From the NCBI GenBank assembly GCA_018657375.1, contig JABHXI010000120.1:1-13278 (forward strand): a stretch of DNA of 13,278 bases, written 5' to 3'. The stretch is from Candidatus Nitrosopumilus sp. (GTDB taxonomy: Archaea > Thermoproteota > Nitrososphaeria > Nitrososphaerales > Nitrosopumilaceae). Position 1 is the stretch's first letter; each line of letters starts with the position of its first letter. The translations under genes and the position numbers were made by a program. Below are positions 6,293 through 12,340 of the stretch, one piece after another. Under the pieces are notes generated by a model. That model was not told the origin of the DNA. It did no database searches and saw only the letters and a list, made by a program, of their open reading frames with translations.

Positions 6293-6364
6293 CATAATAA
6301 TAAAATTAAAACCCGATACAAAAAAAGTAGTTTCGGAACATAAAAAATCAGATCAGTTATTTGC

Positions 6365-6423
6365 CTATTAGTAAAAAAAGTTCAACAAGATCTCGCTAAT
6401 AGAACAAAGAGCCTAGTTGAATT
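6365..6423 (+). promoter_or_regulatory. Possible pseudoknot-forming leader before the DUF5679 gene
   Basis: CTATTAG (6365-6371) can pair with CTAATAG (6396-6402), and AGTTCAAC (6379-6386), inside that loop, can pair with GTTGAATT (6416-6423) including one G-U pair. This is the topology of an H-type pseudoknot, with the second stem ending right at the ATG (6424). A TATA-like CATAAAAAAT at 6339-6348 would start transcription near 6370, which may cut into the first stem. The region is A/T-rich, so chance pairing is a real possibility. Confidence 0.25.
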
Positions 6424-6567
6424 ATGACAATAGGATATTGTGTAAAGTGTAGAGACAAACGAGAAATCGGCAGTCCAGCACCATACACCATGAAAAATGG
6501 AAAACCTGCAATCAAAGGGACATGTCCTGCATGCAGTACAGCCATTTTCAGAATTGGTAGAGGATAA
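6424..6567 (+). CDS. DUF5679-like zinc-ribbon mini-protein
   Basis: The 47-residue product has GYCVKCR (C6, C9) and GTCPACS (C33, C36) flanking a basic MKNGKPAIKG stretch, and ends FRIGRG. This layout and wording match the small DUF5679 zinc ribbons common in archaea and some bacteria. One zinc should be held by the four cysteines. The molecular role is not established; nucleic-acid binding is a reasonable guess from the basic middle. The ATG at 6424 is the only sensible start and has no Shine-Dalgarno. It is convergent with the 83-residue gene across 17 bases. Confidence 0.85.
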   Translation: MTIGYCVKCRDKREIGSPAPYTMKNGKPAIKGTCPACSTAIFRIGRG

Positions 6568-6584
6568 AAAATTTAATACAAAAT

Positions 6585-6836
6585 TTATCTCGGCCAATCA
6601 TCAGCAAGGCCATGCCATAGCGAAAGCAGTGGCGATGGATCTTTTTCTATTTCTTGTACAATTCTATTTTTCAATACAAAAGAAAAATTTTCTAAAGCAT
6701 CAGATCCTCCATCAGCATAAATTTCACCACCAATTGCAATAATTCTAGCATGATTGTCCGAAATATTTGAGGAGTCAGGGTTTTGTAGACATGAAGTCAT
6801 CAAATCAATTAATTCTTCCTCAAGCATCATATCCAT
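6585..6836 (-). CDS. Unrecognised 83-residue acidic protein
   Basis: The protein is small, soluble and acidic. Features are an N-terminal helix (MLEEELIDLMTSCLQN), a central ARIIAIGGEIYADGG stretch and an aromatic end (LLSLWHGLADDWPR). The middle part suggests an Armadillo/HEAT-like or other helical pair, but I cannot assign a family. ATG codons at residues 1, 3 and 4 compete as starts and none has a clear Shine-Dalgarno or well-placed TATA box. It is third in a same-strand run behind the superoxide dismutase and a one-helix membrane protein, 41 bases after the latter, so it may be on the same transcript. Confidence 0.65.
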   Translation of the reverse strand: MDMMLEEELIDLMTSCLQNPDSSNISDNHARIIAIGGEIYADGGSDALENFSFVLKNRIVQEIEKDPSPLLSLWHGLADDWPR

Positions 6837-6877
6837 GAAAATGTTAGAGGAGCATTCCTAATGAATCTTTTTTGTAA

Positions 6878-7006
6878 TTAAAGAAAAATAATTCCAAAAG
6901 CCTGTGCAACGATTGCAACAATTGTACCAATTACAATTTTTTTACCAAGACTTAATTTTTTTAATGATTCAAAGTTCAGATTGTTAATAGTAATAAAAAA
7001 TTTCAT
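6878..7006 (-). CDS. 42-residue single-helix membrane protein
   Basis: This short ORF has an amphipathic basic N-terminal half (FESLKKLSLGKK, about 12-23) and one hydrophobic helix (IVIGTIVAIVAQAFGIIFL, 24-42) running to the C-terminus, as in a tail-anchored peptide. The ATG at 7006 follows the dismutase stop after 13 bases, so the two are probably cotranscribed. No Shine-Dalgarno is visible. The function is unknown; the location suggests an accessory role near the dismutase at the membrane, but that rests on position alone. Confidence 0.55.
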   Translation of the reverse strand: MKFFITINNLNFESLKKLSLGKKIVIGTIVAIVAQAFGIIFL

Positions 7007-7019
7007 TAATATGTTGTCA

Positions 7020-7640
7020 TCAAGATAATTCTGAAAAACGATTACCTACGTAATCCCAATTAATAACATTCCACCAAGCGTTAACGTAATCAGGTTTTCT
7101 ATTTTGATATTTTAAATAATATGCGTGTTCCCACATGTCCAATCCAAGTAAAGGCGTTCTATTGAAAGTCCACGGACTATCCTGATTAGAGGTTGTAATA
7201 ATTTCAATTTTATGGTACATTGCATTAAAAACTAACCAGCACCATCCGCTGCCCTGAACAGAAAGGGCTGTTTCTGAAAATATTTTTTTGAAATTATTAA
7301 AGTTATCAAAATAAACATCAATTTGATCTTCCAATAGACCCCCAGGAATTTTATCACCGTTTGGAATCAGTGTCTCCCAAAACAACCTGTGATTTTCAAA
7401 TCCACCGCCAAAGAAATTAATTGCAGACCTTCCAGACTCAGGAATTGAATTTAAATCAGACAAAATTTCAGAAATATATTTCGGATGAGATTCAGCATTA
7501 ATTTCAGTGAGAGATTTATTCAATCCGTCAACATATGACTGGTGGTGTTTTGTATGATGTATTTTCATGGTTTCAGTATCAATAAAGGGTTCCAATTCAT
7601 CATATGCGTAAGACAGTTTTGGAAGTTGGTAAAAGACCAT
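7020..7640 (-). CDS. sod: Superoxide dismutase, Fe/Mn family
   Basis: The enzyme converts superoxide to oxygen and hydrogen peroxide. Its 206 residues match the family length. Metal ligands are H28 (in MKIHHTKHHQSYV), H84 (in GGGFENHRLFW), D168 and H172 (in GLDMWEHAY); Y36 corresponds to the active-site tyrosine. Q153 in TSNQDSP occupies the place of the C-terminal-domain Gln of Mn-type enzymes, and G78-G80 replaces the Fe-type N-terminal Gln, so Mn or cambialistic use is likelier than strict Fe. F81 stands where many relatives have His (GGGH.NH). No signal peptide is seen, so it is cytoplasmic, fitting an aerobic ammonia oxidiser. It is divergent from a winged-helix gene, sharing a TATA-like element. 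Confidence 0.95.
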   Translation of the reverse strand: MVFYQLPKLSYAYDELEPFIDTETMKIHHTKHHQSYVDGLNKSLTEINAESHPKYISEILSDLNSIPESGRSAINFFGGGFENHRLFWETLIPNGDKIPGGLLEDQIDVYFDNFNNFKKIFSETALSVQGSGWCWLVFNAMYHKIEIITTSNQDSPWTFNRTPLLGLDMWEHAYYLKYQNRKPDYVNAWWNVINWDYVGNRFSELS

Positions 7641-7662
7641 GCACTATACTAACATAATCCAC

Positions 7663-7669
7663 ATATATT
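7663..7669. promoter_or_regulatory. Shared divergent TATA-like element (ATATATT)
   Basis: The only A/T-pure TATA-like run in the 49 bases between the dismutase and the winged-helix gene. Its centre is about 26 bases from the dismutase ATG (7640) and about 24 from the regulator ATG (7690), so one near-symmetric element could serve both directions. Confidence 0.45.
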
Positions 7670-7689
7670 CTTCAAGCTGAAATAGAAAC

Positions 7690-8304
7690 ATGAGAAAATT
7701 AGGAACTGTGGATTTAGAAATACTAGACCTTGCGATTAAAGAAAAAGGAACGTTTAATGAAAATAGTTTAGAGAATTCAGAATTAAAAAGACACGGTGTT
7801 GGAAAAATATTAGACACGTTGGCATCATTAAAAGATAGAAAGTTTATTTCACTAAATAAGGACGGATCATTTTCAATTACAGAATTAGCTCGGGAGATTC
7901 TTTGGAGTTCAAATATCCCAGCATGGGCAAGAGTGTTGAGGTTACTACAAATAAAATCATGCAATTTAAACCAAATTGTAGACATTATCGGTCTTTCAGA
8001 GGATAAAATTATTGTAGAAATAGAAAAACTAAGAAAAAATGAATTTTTGCTAATGTCACCTCAGAGACAAGAAAATAAACTGATCAAAGTTTATGAAATA
8101 TTGCCAGAAGGAATTCAGGAAGTAGATAAAACAGAAACGGAGGGGTTTGATAAAATAAAATTCGGTGAACTAAAATCAAACGGGGGCATTTTAGAGATCA
8201 TAGATGAAATAAAAAAGGACGTAGCAAATTCAATTAATTCAGATATTGAAAAAAACAGCATCATAGAAAAATTAAATAATTTGAAAAGTAAACTCGAAAT
8301 ATAA
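7690..8304 (+). CDS. Double winged-helix DNA-binding protein (putative regulator)
   Basis: In the 204 residues, 1-70 read as a winged helix: helix LDLAIKEKG, recognition helix KRHGVGKILDTLASLKDR and wing FISLNKDGSFSITELA. Residues about 76-135 look like a second one: ARVLRLLQ, LNQIVDIIGLSEDKIIVEIE and wing LLMSPQRQENKLIKVYEI. The C-terminal 160-204 is helical with LNNLKSKLEI at the end and may dimerise. No ligand domain or cysteine pair for redox sensing is apparent. It starts 49 bases from the divergent dismutase, which suggests it could regulate it or itself; this is contextual inference. There is no named family I can give with confidence. Confidence 0.75.
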   Translation: MRKLGTVDLEILDLAIKEKGTFNENSLENSELKRHGVGKILDTLASLKDRKFISLNKDGSFSITELAREILWSSNIPAWARVLRLLQIKSCNLNQIVDIIGLSEDKIIVEIEKLRKNEFLLMSPQRQENKLIKVYEILPEGIQEVDKTETEGFDKIKFGELKSNGGILEIIDEIKKDVANSINSDIEKNSIIEKLNNLKSKLEI

Positions 8305-8348
8305 AATAAAAAATTATCAGGTACTATGTTGAATCTAAGTTTAATGGA

Positions 8349-8447
8349 TCATGGCAGTGGTTCATGTCCTCGCTTGTAACCACTCCATTTCCTATACTCA
8401 TAATCAGTTAATGGCATATCGCAGCCACACTTGCAGAAAGTTTTCAT
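8349..8447 (-). CDS. 32-residue CxCxC mini-protein
   Basis: The short ORF starts with ATG at 8447 and encodes FCKCGCDMPL near the N-terminus (C5, C7, C9), a Tyr/Arg-rich middle and YKRGHEPLP with H27. The CKCGC...RGH pattern resembles the minimal zinc-binding tails found in some phage and archaeal HNH-type proteins, but no HNH catalytic motif is present. An AGAAATATG stretch about 24 bases upstream on the minus strand could be its TATA box. It follows the SNF2 gene on the same strand after about 110 bases. At this size chance cannot be excluded. Confidence 0.45.
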   Translation of the reverse strand: MKTFCKCGCDMPLTDYEYRKWSGYKRGHEPLP

Positions 8448-8558
8448 AAAACTATTAGAAATAACAGCATATTTCTAGATTAGGTTTGAAACATACTAAG
8501 TAACTATCAATGTTTTTTCAAAAAAATAAATCAGTCTAGATCGCAACTAATCAAAAAA

Positions 8559-10283
8559 CTATTTTGAATGAATTTTATTTTGAATTTGTGCCAAAATCAA
8601 TGCAGCCTTATCCTTGTTTTCATAAGTGTCGGAAGTCTCATCCAAAATCGCATCAATTTCATAACTTTTGTCAACTAAAATACTTGCAACGTGATCATCC
8701 AAAGTTCCATTTCCAATCAAATAATATGCAAAGACAGTATTTTTTTGACCTATTCTGTGAAGTCTGTCTTCAGCCTGCCTATGTATCGCAGGGCTCCAAT
8801 CAAGTTCTGCAAAAATAACATATTTTGCGCGAGTCAGGTTAATTCCCACATTTCCAGCACGAATACCAGCAATCATCAGTTTTGATTCACCTTTTTGGAA
8901 CTTGTCAATCTGATCCTGTCTAGTTTCATCAGATTGTCCACCAATGATTGTAACAGGTGAAAATTCTTCAAGACTTTCGTTTAGTAATTTATGGATTACT
9001 TTGTGGTGACAAAATACCACAACACTTTCTTCAATCTCCATAATATTTTTTACAAAATTAATTACATGAGGTAGTTTTGCAAGGCCTGCAATCTGTCTTT
9101 CACTTTGAATTGCTCTATGGTATGATGCAGATTTTGAAAATTCAGTTTGCGCTTGTTTTTGTTCGGATTCAAGTTTTTTCCAAATTTTATCAAGCTCTTC
9201 AAGATAAAAGTCAGTGTCAGCTGCAATGACTTCTTTGTACCTAACTTTATCCTTGAGTTCTTTTAGTACGTCAGACTTTTTTCTGCGAAGCATGACATGC
9301 TTTTGTAATTCATTTCGAAGTGACGCTCGCTTATTTTCTAAGACGATTGCTTTTCCCTTGTCATCAACATAACAAAAGTATTCGCAAAATTCTTTAAAAC
9401 TTCCAAGTAAACCAGGTTTTAAAATATCAATGATGGGCCATATTTCAGAACCACGATTGTAAATGGGGGTTCCAGAAAGTCCAATTCTATATTGAACTGA
9501 GGATAACGCTGCAAGTTTTTTAATGGCCTTGTATTTTTGAGTGGTTTTTGATCTTAAATTATGAACTTCGTCACAAACAATAGTATGTATTCCAGCTTTT
9601 TCAATATCATCAGAGCGTTTAAGAAGTAATTCATAATTAATTATATACACGTCACTTTGTGGCAACTCTTTAGATTTACCAGTACGAATAGAAGTAATGC
9701 TGGGGGATTCAGATTCAATAATTCTGCCATTTCTACTTTTTTTCTTAACAAATTTCTGAATTTCACGCTCCCAATTTTTCAAAGTGACTAGTGGTGCTAC
9801 AATCAATAGCGGAAAAGTTTGTTTTTCTGTTGAAACGTAAGATAGAGTTTGAACTGTTTTTCCCAGTCCCATCTCATCTGCAAGTAATGCATTACCTGAA
9901 GATTTTAGCAAAAAATCCAAACCTTCTTTTTGAAAATTCATTAATTTACCTCTAAATTGTTCACCGGCTTTAGCACGTTTCAATTTGTGTTTAACTGGAG
10001 TCAAAGTCGGTTTTGGAGCATATGTTTTGACAATTTTTCTTTGCCAGATAGATTTTGACAGTATTTCTAAAGGATAGCGATCCATCAGGAGTTTAAGCTG
10101 CTTTAGACTGTCAGTGGAATCTGCAATAATTACCTCGTGCTCAGTTTCACCATACCAGGCTTCAGGAGATAATTTTGAAATCATGGCGACTGCATGTTCG
10201 CCTGTAACTTTCCAGCACCAAATTTTAGAATATTTGTCAAGAACGTATTCCAATGTACCGAAAGTTTCTAGTGATGTCGTCAT
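8559..10283 (-). CDS. SNF2-family DNA translocase/helicase, SMARCAL1-like layout
   Basis: The 574-residue protein has a complete SF2/SNF2 motor: motif I DEMGLGKT (136-143), DEVH (238-241), motif III LSGTP (269-273), the FCHHK segment (424-428), AGNVGINLT (477-484) and motif VI QAEDRLHRIGQ (503-513). Such motors use ATP to track along double-stranded DNA, remodelling protein-DNA complexes or reannealing and reversing forks. The N-terminal 1-105 are not part of the motor and include WCWKVTGEHAVAMISKLSPE; they may bind DNA like the HARP region of SMARCAL1, which is only a suggestion. No HIRAN, SWIM or nuclease domain is fused. A SWIM mini-protein lies 1.5 kb away. ATG at 10283 is the first start. 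A repair or replication-restart role is the best guess. Confidence 0.9.
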   Translation of the reverse strand: MTTSLETFGTLEYVLDKYSKIWCWKVTGEHAVAMISKLSPEAWYGETEHEVIIADSTDSLKQLKLLMDRYPLEILSKSIWQRKIVKTYAPKPTLTPVKHKLKRAKAGEQFRGKLMNFQKEGLDFLLKSSGNALLADEMGLGKTVQTLSYVSTEKQTFPLLIVAPLVTLKNWEREIQKFVKKKSRNGRIIESESPSITSIRTGKSKELPQSDVYIINYELLLKRSDDIEKAGIHTIVCDEVHNLRSKTTQKYKAIKKLAALSSVQYRIGLSGTPIYNRGSEIWPIIDILKPGLLGSFKEFCEYFCYVDDKGKAIVLENKRASLRNELQKHVMLRRKKSDVLKELKDKVRYKEVIAADTDFYLEELDKIWKKLESEQKQAQTEFSKSASYHRAIQSERQIAGLAKLPHVINFVKNIMEIEESVVVFCHHKVIHKLLNESLEEFSPVTIIGGQSDETRQDQIDKFQKGESKLMIAGIRAGNVGINLTRAKYVIFAELDWSPAIHRQAEDRLHRIGQKNTVFAYYLIGNGTLDDHVASILVDKSYEIDAILDETSDTYENKDKAALILAQIQNKIHSK

Positions 10284-10512
10284 AATTTCTAGCTAGGAAT
10301 TTTTTTTCTCTTATGAATCTTCAGGTTATGTTAGATCATATCAGGAGCAGCTGAAAATCTGGAAGAGTTAAAATAGAACATACGAATTTTTCTTAAGACT
10401 AAAAATAGGAGTGAAACAGACTAATCCAATTAATGCGATTAACAATAGAATAACAAATTATTAGAAAATCAGCGGCACATAGGTTTAAAATTCATAAATA
10501 AAAATAAGGCAT
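10284..10512. other. Divergent intergenic region between SNF2 and PAC2 genes
   Basis: No convincing gene lies in these 229 bases. The minus strand has a 25-codon hydrophobic ORF from a TTG near 10431 (ends KKNSYVLF), which I consider too weak to call. CTAGCTAG (10289-10296) is an 8-base palindrome just upstream of the SNF2 start. The PAC2 promoter is at the right edge. Confidence 0.4.
10483..10491 (+). promoter_or_regulatory. TATA box for the PAC2-family gene
   Basis: GTTTAAAAT is centred about 26 bases before the ATG at 10513, with no Shine-Dalgarno between them, as in a leaderless transcript. Confidence 0.6.
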
Positions 10513-11193
10513 ATGGAATTCATACAAAAAGAAAAACCAACAGTAGAGAGGCCAATAATCATAGCAGCTATGCAAGATATGGGAAACGTTGGAAGTATTG
10601 TAATTAATTTTATAAATAAATCGTTAAAAACAAAATCGTTTAGAACTGCAAAGGTGTCTTTTCCAACATATGTAATAGATAACGGAGGGCATGTTGATCT
10701 GCCAAACGAAAGCTGGGAATACAAATACACAGATGATTTAATCATATTTGGGGGAGGAAACGGTCAACCTCAAAATAATAATGAACTGAATTTACTTTGC
10801 CAGGATGTAATAGATGTTGCAAAGGAGTATTCTGCAAAATTTATCTACACGTTAGGTGGATTTCATACAAACAGAATTTTAAAAAACAATCCCAAAACAT
10901 ACATCACCACCACATCAATAGAATTAAAAAAGCAAATAGAACAATTAGGGGTCGACATGACGCCCCAAAAATCATTAATCACGGGATTCAACGGGTTGAT
11001 TCTGGGATTTGCCAAAAAGCACGACATTCAAGGAATTGGAATGTACGGAGAATTGAATCAGCCAGAAATACCGCAATACAGAGCAGCGATTAGCATCATC
11101 AAAACAATTGAAAAATTGACGTATAGAAAATTAGGAGACACCGAAGAATTGGAAATGTTAGCACGAGAGATAGAACAAAAATTTAAAAATTAA
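10513..11193 (+). CDS. PAC2-family protein (proteasome assembly chaperone-like)
   Basis: The 226-residue protein shows the PAC2 (COG1938/COG2047) outline: IIIAAMQDMGNVGSIVINFI at 15-34, DDLIIFGGGNGQP at about 74-86, a FIYTLGGFHTNR strand-turn, GFNGLILGFAKK and GIGMYGELN, and a helical C-terminus. The fold is a purine-nucleoside-phosphorylase-like αβα sandwich without the catalytic residues. Eukaryotic PAC2 and some archaeal members (PbaA/PbaB) help assemble the 20S proteasome or act as ATP-independent chaperones, which is the likely role here but not shown by the sequence. Soluble, single gene with its own TATA box; its stop overlaps that of the convergent Cys-rich gene by three to four bases. 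Confidence 0.88.
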   Translation: MEFIQKEKPTVERPIIIAAMQDMGNVGSIVINFINKSLKTKSFRTAKVSFPTYVIDNGGHVDLPNESWEYKYTDDLIIFGGGNGQPQNNNELNLLCQDVIDVAKEYSAKFIYTLGGFHTNRILKNNPKTYITTTSIELKKQIEQLGVDMTPQKSLITGFNGLILGFAKKHDIQGIGMYGELNQPEIPQYRAAISIIKTIEKLTYRKLGDTEELEMLAREIEQKFKN

Positions 11194-11324
11194 TGAGTAG
11201 TACCGACTTCGTGTGCAGGGGTGTTTTCATCATGACAGTCACAACTGCACAGATGAGTTTTGTGATTATTCATACAGTCAATACACTCAAAATGTTTTCG
11301 AGTTTCACACGGAGCACAAATCAT
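11190..11324 (-). CDS. 44-residue Cys/His-rich zinc-binding mini-protein
   Basis: The ORF is crowded with possible ligands: C3, C6, H11, C15, C18, H21, H24, C26, C28, C30 and H31 (MICAPCETRKHFECIDC, HLCSCDCHD). The pattern C-X2-C...H...C-X2-C...H-X2-H...C suggests two zinc ions in a B-box or treble-clef-like fold. The frame stays open for about 19 codons upstream of the ATG at 11324 and still reads like the same protein (CLKKYSNSCINHDYY), but contains no ATG, GTG or TTG, so the true start may be unusual or the 5' end damaged. The function is unknown. Confidence 0.6.
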   Translation of the reverse strand: MICAPCETRKHFECIDCMNNHKTHLCSCDCHDENTPAHEVGTTH

Positions 11325-11381
11325 ATAATAATCATGATTAATACATGAATTTGAATATTTCTTTAGACATAGAGGAACAAA

Positions 11382-11474
11382 ATGGGTTTTTTACACATTC
11401 AAAGAAGTTTCAGAGTTAAGAAAAACAGGAGATCAGAACAATGGAGAAAAGCATTGTCAAAATTTATTAAATAA
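11382..11474 (+). CDS. Possible 30-residue basic peptide
   Basis: This very short ORF is preceded by GAGG (11372-11375) at six bases and by a TATA-like AATATTT about 26 bases before the ATG. The product is strongly basic (FRVKKNRRSEQWRKALSK) with no acidic residue except one Glu, like a small nucleic-acid-binding peptide. It ends inside the promoter of the ArsC/Spx-like gene. It could equally be chance. Confidence 0.25.
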   Translation: MGFLHIQRSFRVKKNRRSEQWRKALSKFIK

Positions 11475-11475
11475 T
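11464..11475 (+). promoter_or_regulatory. TATA box for the ArsC/Spx-like gene
   Basis: TATTAAATAATT is centred about 25 bases before the TTG start at 11494, supporting that unusual start and a leaderless transcript. Confidence 0.55.
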
Positions 11476-11493
11476 TTAACAACCATCCATTAA

Positions 11494-11832
11494 TTGAAAA
11501 TATATCACAAAACATCTTGCATCACATGTAAAAAAACAATTGCAGAGGCGGAGCGAATGAATCTAGATATAGATGCAAGGGATTTTTTTAAAGATCCATT
11601 AACAGAGTCAGAGTTAAGAAAAATAGTCAAAATGACAGGGAAAAAGCCATTGGAATTACTTCGAAAAAGAGATAAAACATACAAAGAAATGGATTTAGAA
11701 AAAAATGAAAAAACAGATTCAGAGTTAATCAAACTAATGGTAAAAAATCCAGGACTGATATTGCGTCCAATCATAATTTTAAAAGATAAGGCGTTGGTTG
11801 GGAAAATAGACGTTAAAAATATAAAAAACTAA
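11494..11832 (+). CDS. ArsC/Spx-family thioredoxin-fold protein
   Basis: The product has 112 residues, the normal family length. The N-terminal β-strand and active-site loop IYHKTSCITCKKT carry C9 and C12 as a CxxC pair; DARDFFKDPLTESELRKI is the family's second element; GLILRPIIIL with R91 matches the conserved RP segment that binds the oxyanion in ArsC. Members reduce arsenate with glutathione or thioredoxin, or act as redox-responsive RNA-polymerase binders (Spx) in Firmicutes; the uncharacterised YffB group is similar. CxxC favours a thiol-redox role, but specific arsenate reduction is unproven. The TTG start is chosen because the fold begins there and a TATA box is correctly placed. The stop overlaps that of the SWIM gene. 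Confidence 0.85.
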   Translation: MKIYHKTSCITCKKTIAEAERMNLDIDARDFFKDPLTESELRKIVKMTGKKPLELLRKRDKTYKEMDLEKNEKTDSELIKLMVKNPGLILRPIIILKDKALVGKIDVKNIKN

Positions 11833-12077
11833 CCAGAATTTTCTCGGACAAAAATTCTAATTGCTTCCAAATGAGAGCAATTTGCTGTTTTTCCATTACC
11901 GTGATGAAACTTATAATAATTTTTGAAGCCAAGGCACTCACAGGAATCAGAAGTTACAAAATATGATTTTTCAGGATTCGAGGTAGACCTAATTTGAAAC
12001 AAATCTTTTTCGATTTTAGACACGCATCCAGAATCAACTAGTTTTTGTGCTTTCTTGATTGTTGCATCACTGCTCAT
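11829..12077 (-). CDS. SWIM zinc-finger mini-protein
   Basis: The 82-residue protein carries the SWIM signature CxC-Xn-CxHxxA: C46, C48, C67 and H69, followed by A72 (SCECLGF ... NCSHLEAI). SWIM domains bind DNA or proteins and occur with SNF2 ATPases, MuDR-type transposases and the Shu2/SWS1 recombination mediators; small archaeal SWIM proteins are often linked to recombination. The part before it (1-40) predicts helix plus strands, MSSDATIKKAQKLVDSG being the first helix. I chose ATG 12077 because it begins that helix and a TTAAAATG box lies about 27 bases upstream; the frame is open back to an ATG at 12155. A SNF2 ATPase gene lies 1.5 kb away, not in an operon. Confidence 0.8.
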   Translation of the reverse strand: MSSDATIKKAQKLVDSGCVSKIEKDLFQIRSTSNPEKSYFVTSDSCECLGFKNYYKFHHGNGKTANCSHLEAIRIFVRENSG

Positions 12078-12171
12078 AACATCACGACAATAATTTAGAC
12101 ATTTTAACCTTGTTTGAAACAACTGCACATGAGTGCAATAATAAAACACATGCAAACAAGAATAATCTCAG

Positions 12172-12182
12172 AATTTAAACAT
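12172..12182 (+). promoter_or_regulatory. TATA-like box before a doubtful small ORF or RNA
   Basis: AATTTAAACAT is centred about 26 bases before the ATG at 12204. It is the best sign that something is transcribed rightwards here. Confidence 0.35.
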
Positions 12183-12203
12183 ATTTTGTTTAATTTTTTG
12201 TTC

Positions 12204-12311
12204 ATGCATTTGGCATCAGCACTTAATCAGCAACATGACAGCAAAACAAGCAGAGATGCTAAAAAACATGAAACACGAATGTACCTAAAACAAATACGTC
12301 AAAAATTATAA
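12204..12311 (+). CDS. Doubtful 35-residue basic ORF, or a small RNA
   Basis: From ATG 12204 the frame encodes a basic, helix-prone peptide (residues 8-35: QNQ-type polar start, then SRDAKKHETRMYLKQIRQKL). The correctly spaced TATA-like box and a T-run at 12347-12352 argue for a transcript of about 150 bases. No homology or motif is recognisable. The frame is open back to a TTG at 12114, which would overlap the SWIM gene's promoter. A non-coding RNA is an equally good explanation. Confidence 0.3.
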   Translation: MHLASALNQQHDSKTSRDAKKHETRMYLKQIRQKL

Positions 12312-12340
12312 TTTTGATTAATGTTAAAAATTAATTAAAA

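Noticed and set aside
5182..6295. Several open frames antisense to the HD-GNAT gene
   Set aside because: They are low-complexity, Ser/Phe/Leu-rich shadows of the strong coding frame on the plus strand, without promoters or motifs.
8564..8885. Plus-strand ORFs of 64-84 codons opposite the SNF2 gene
   Set aside because: They lie within the conserved SNF2 C-terminal motor coding region and have odd compositions, so they are antisense shadows.
10355..10440. 25-codon hydrophobic ORF on the minus strand (LIALIGLVCFTPIF...)
   Set aside because: It has only a TTG start, two stop codons directly before the open stretch and no promoter or ribosome site; length is within chance.
10797..11093. 98-codon ORF inside the PAC2 gene in another frame
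   Set aside because: The PAC2 frame is conserved-looking throughout this stretch; the alternative is Cys/His/Lys-rich noise caused by A/C-rich codons.
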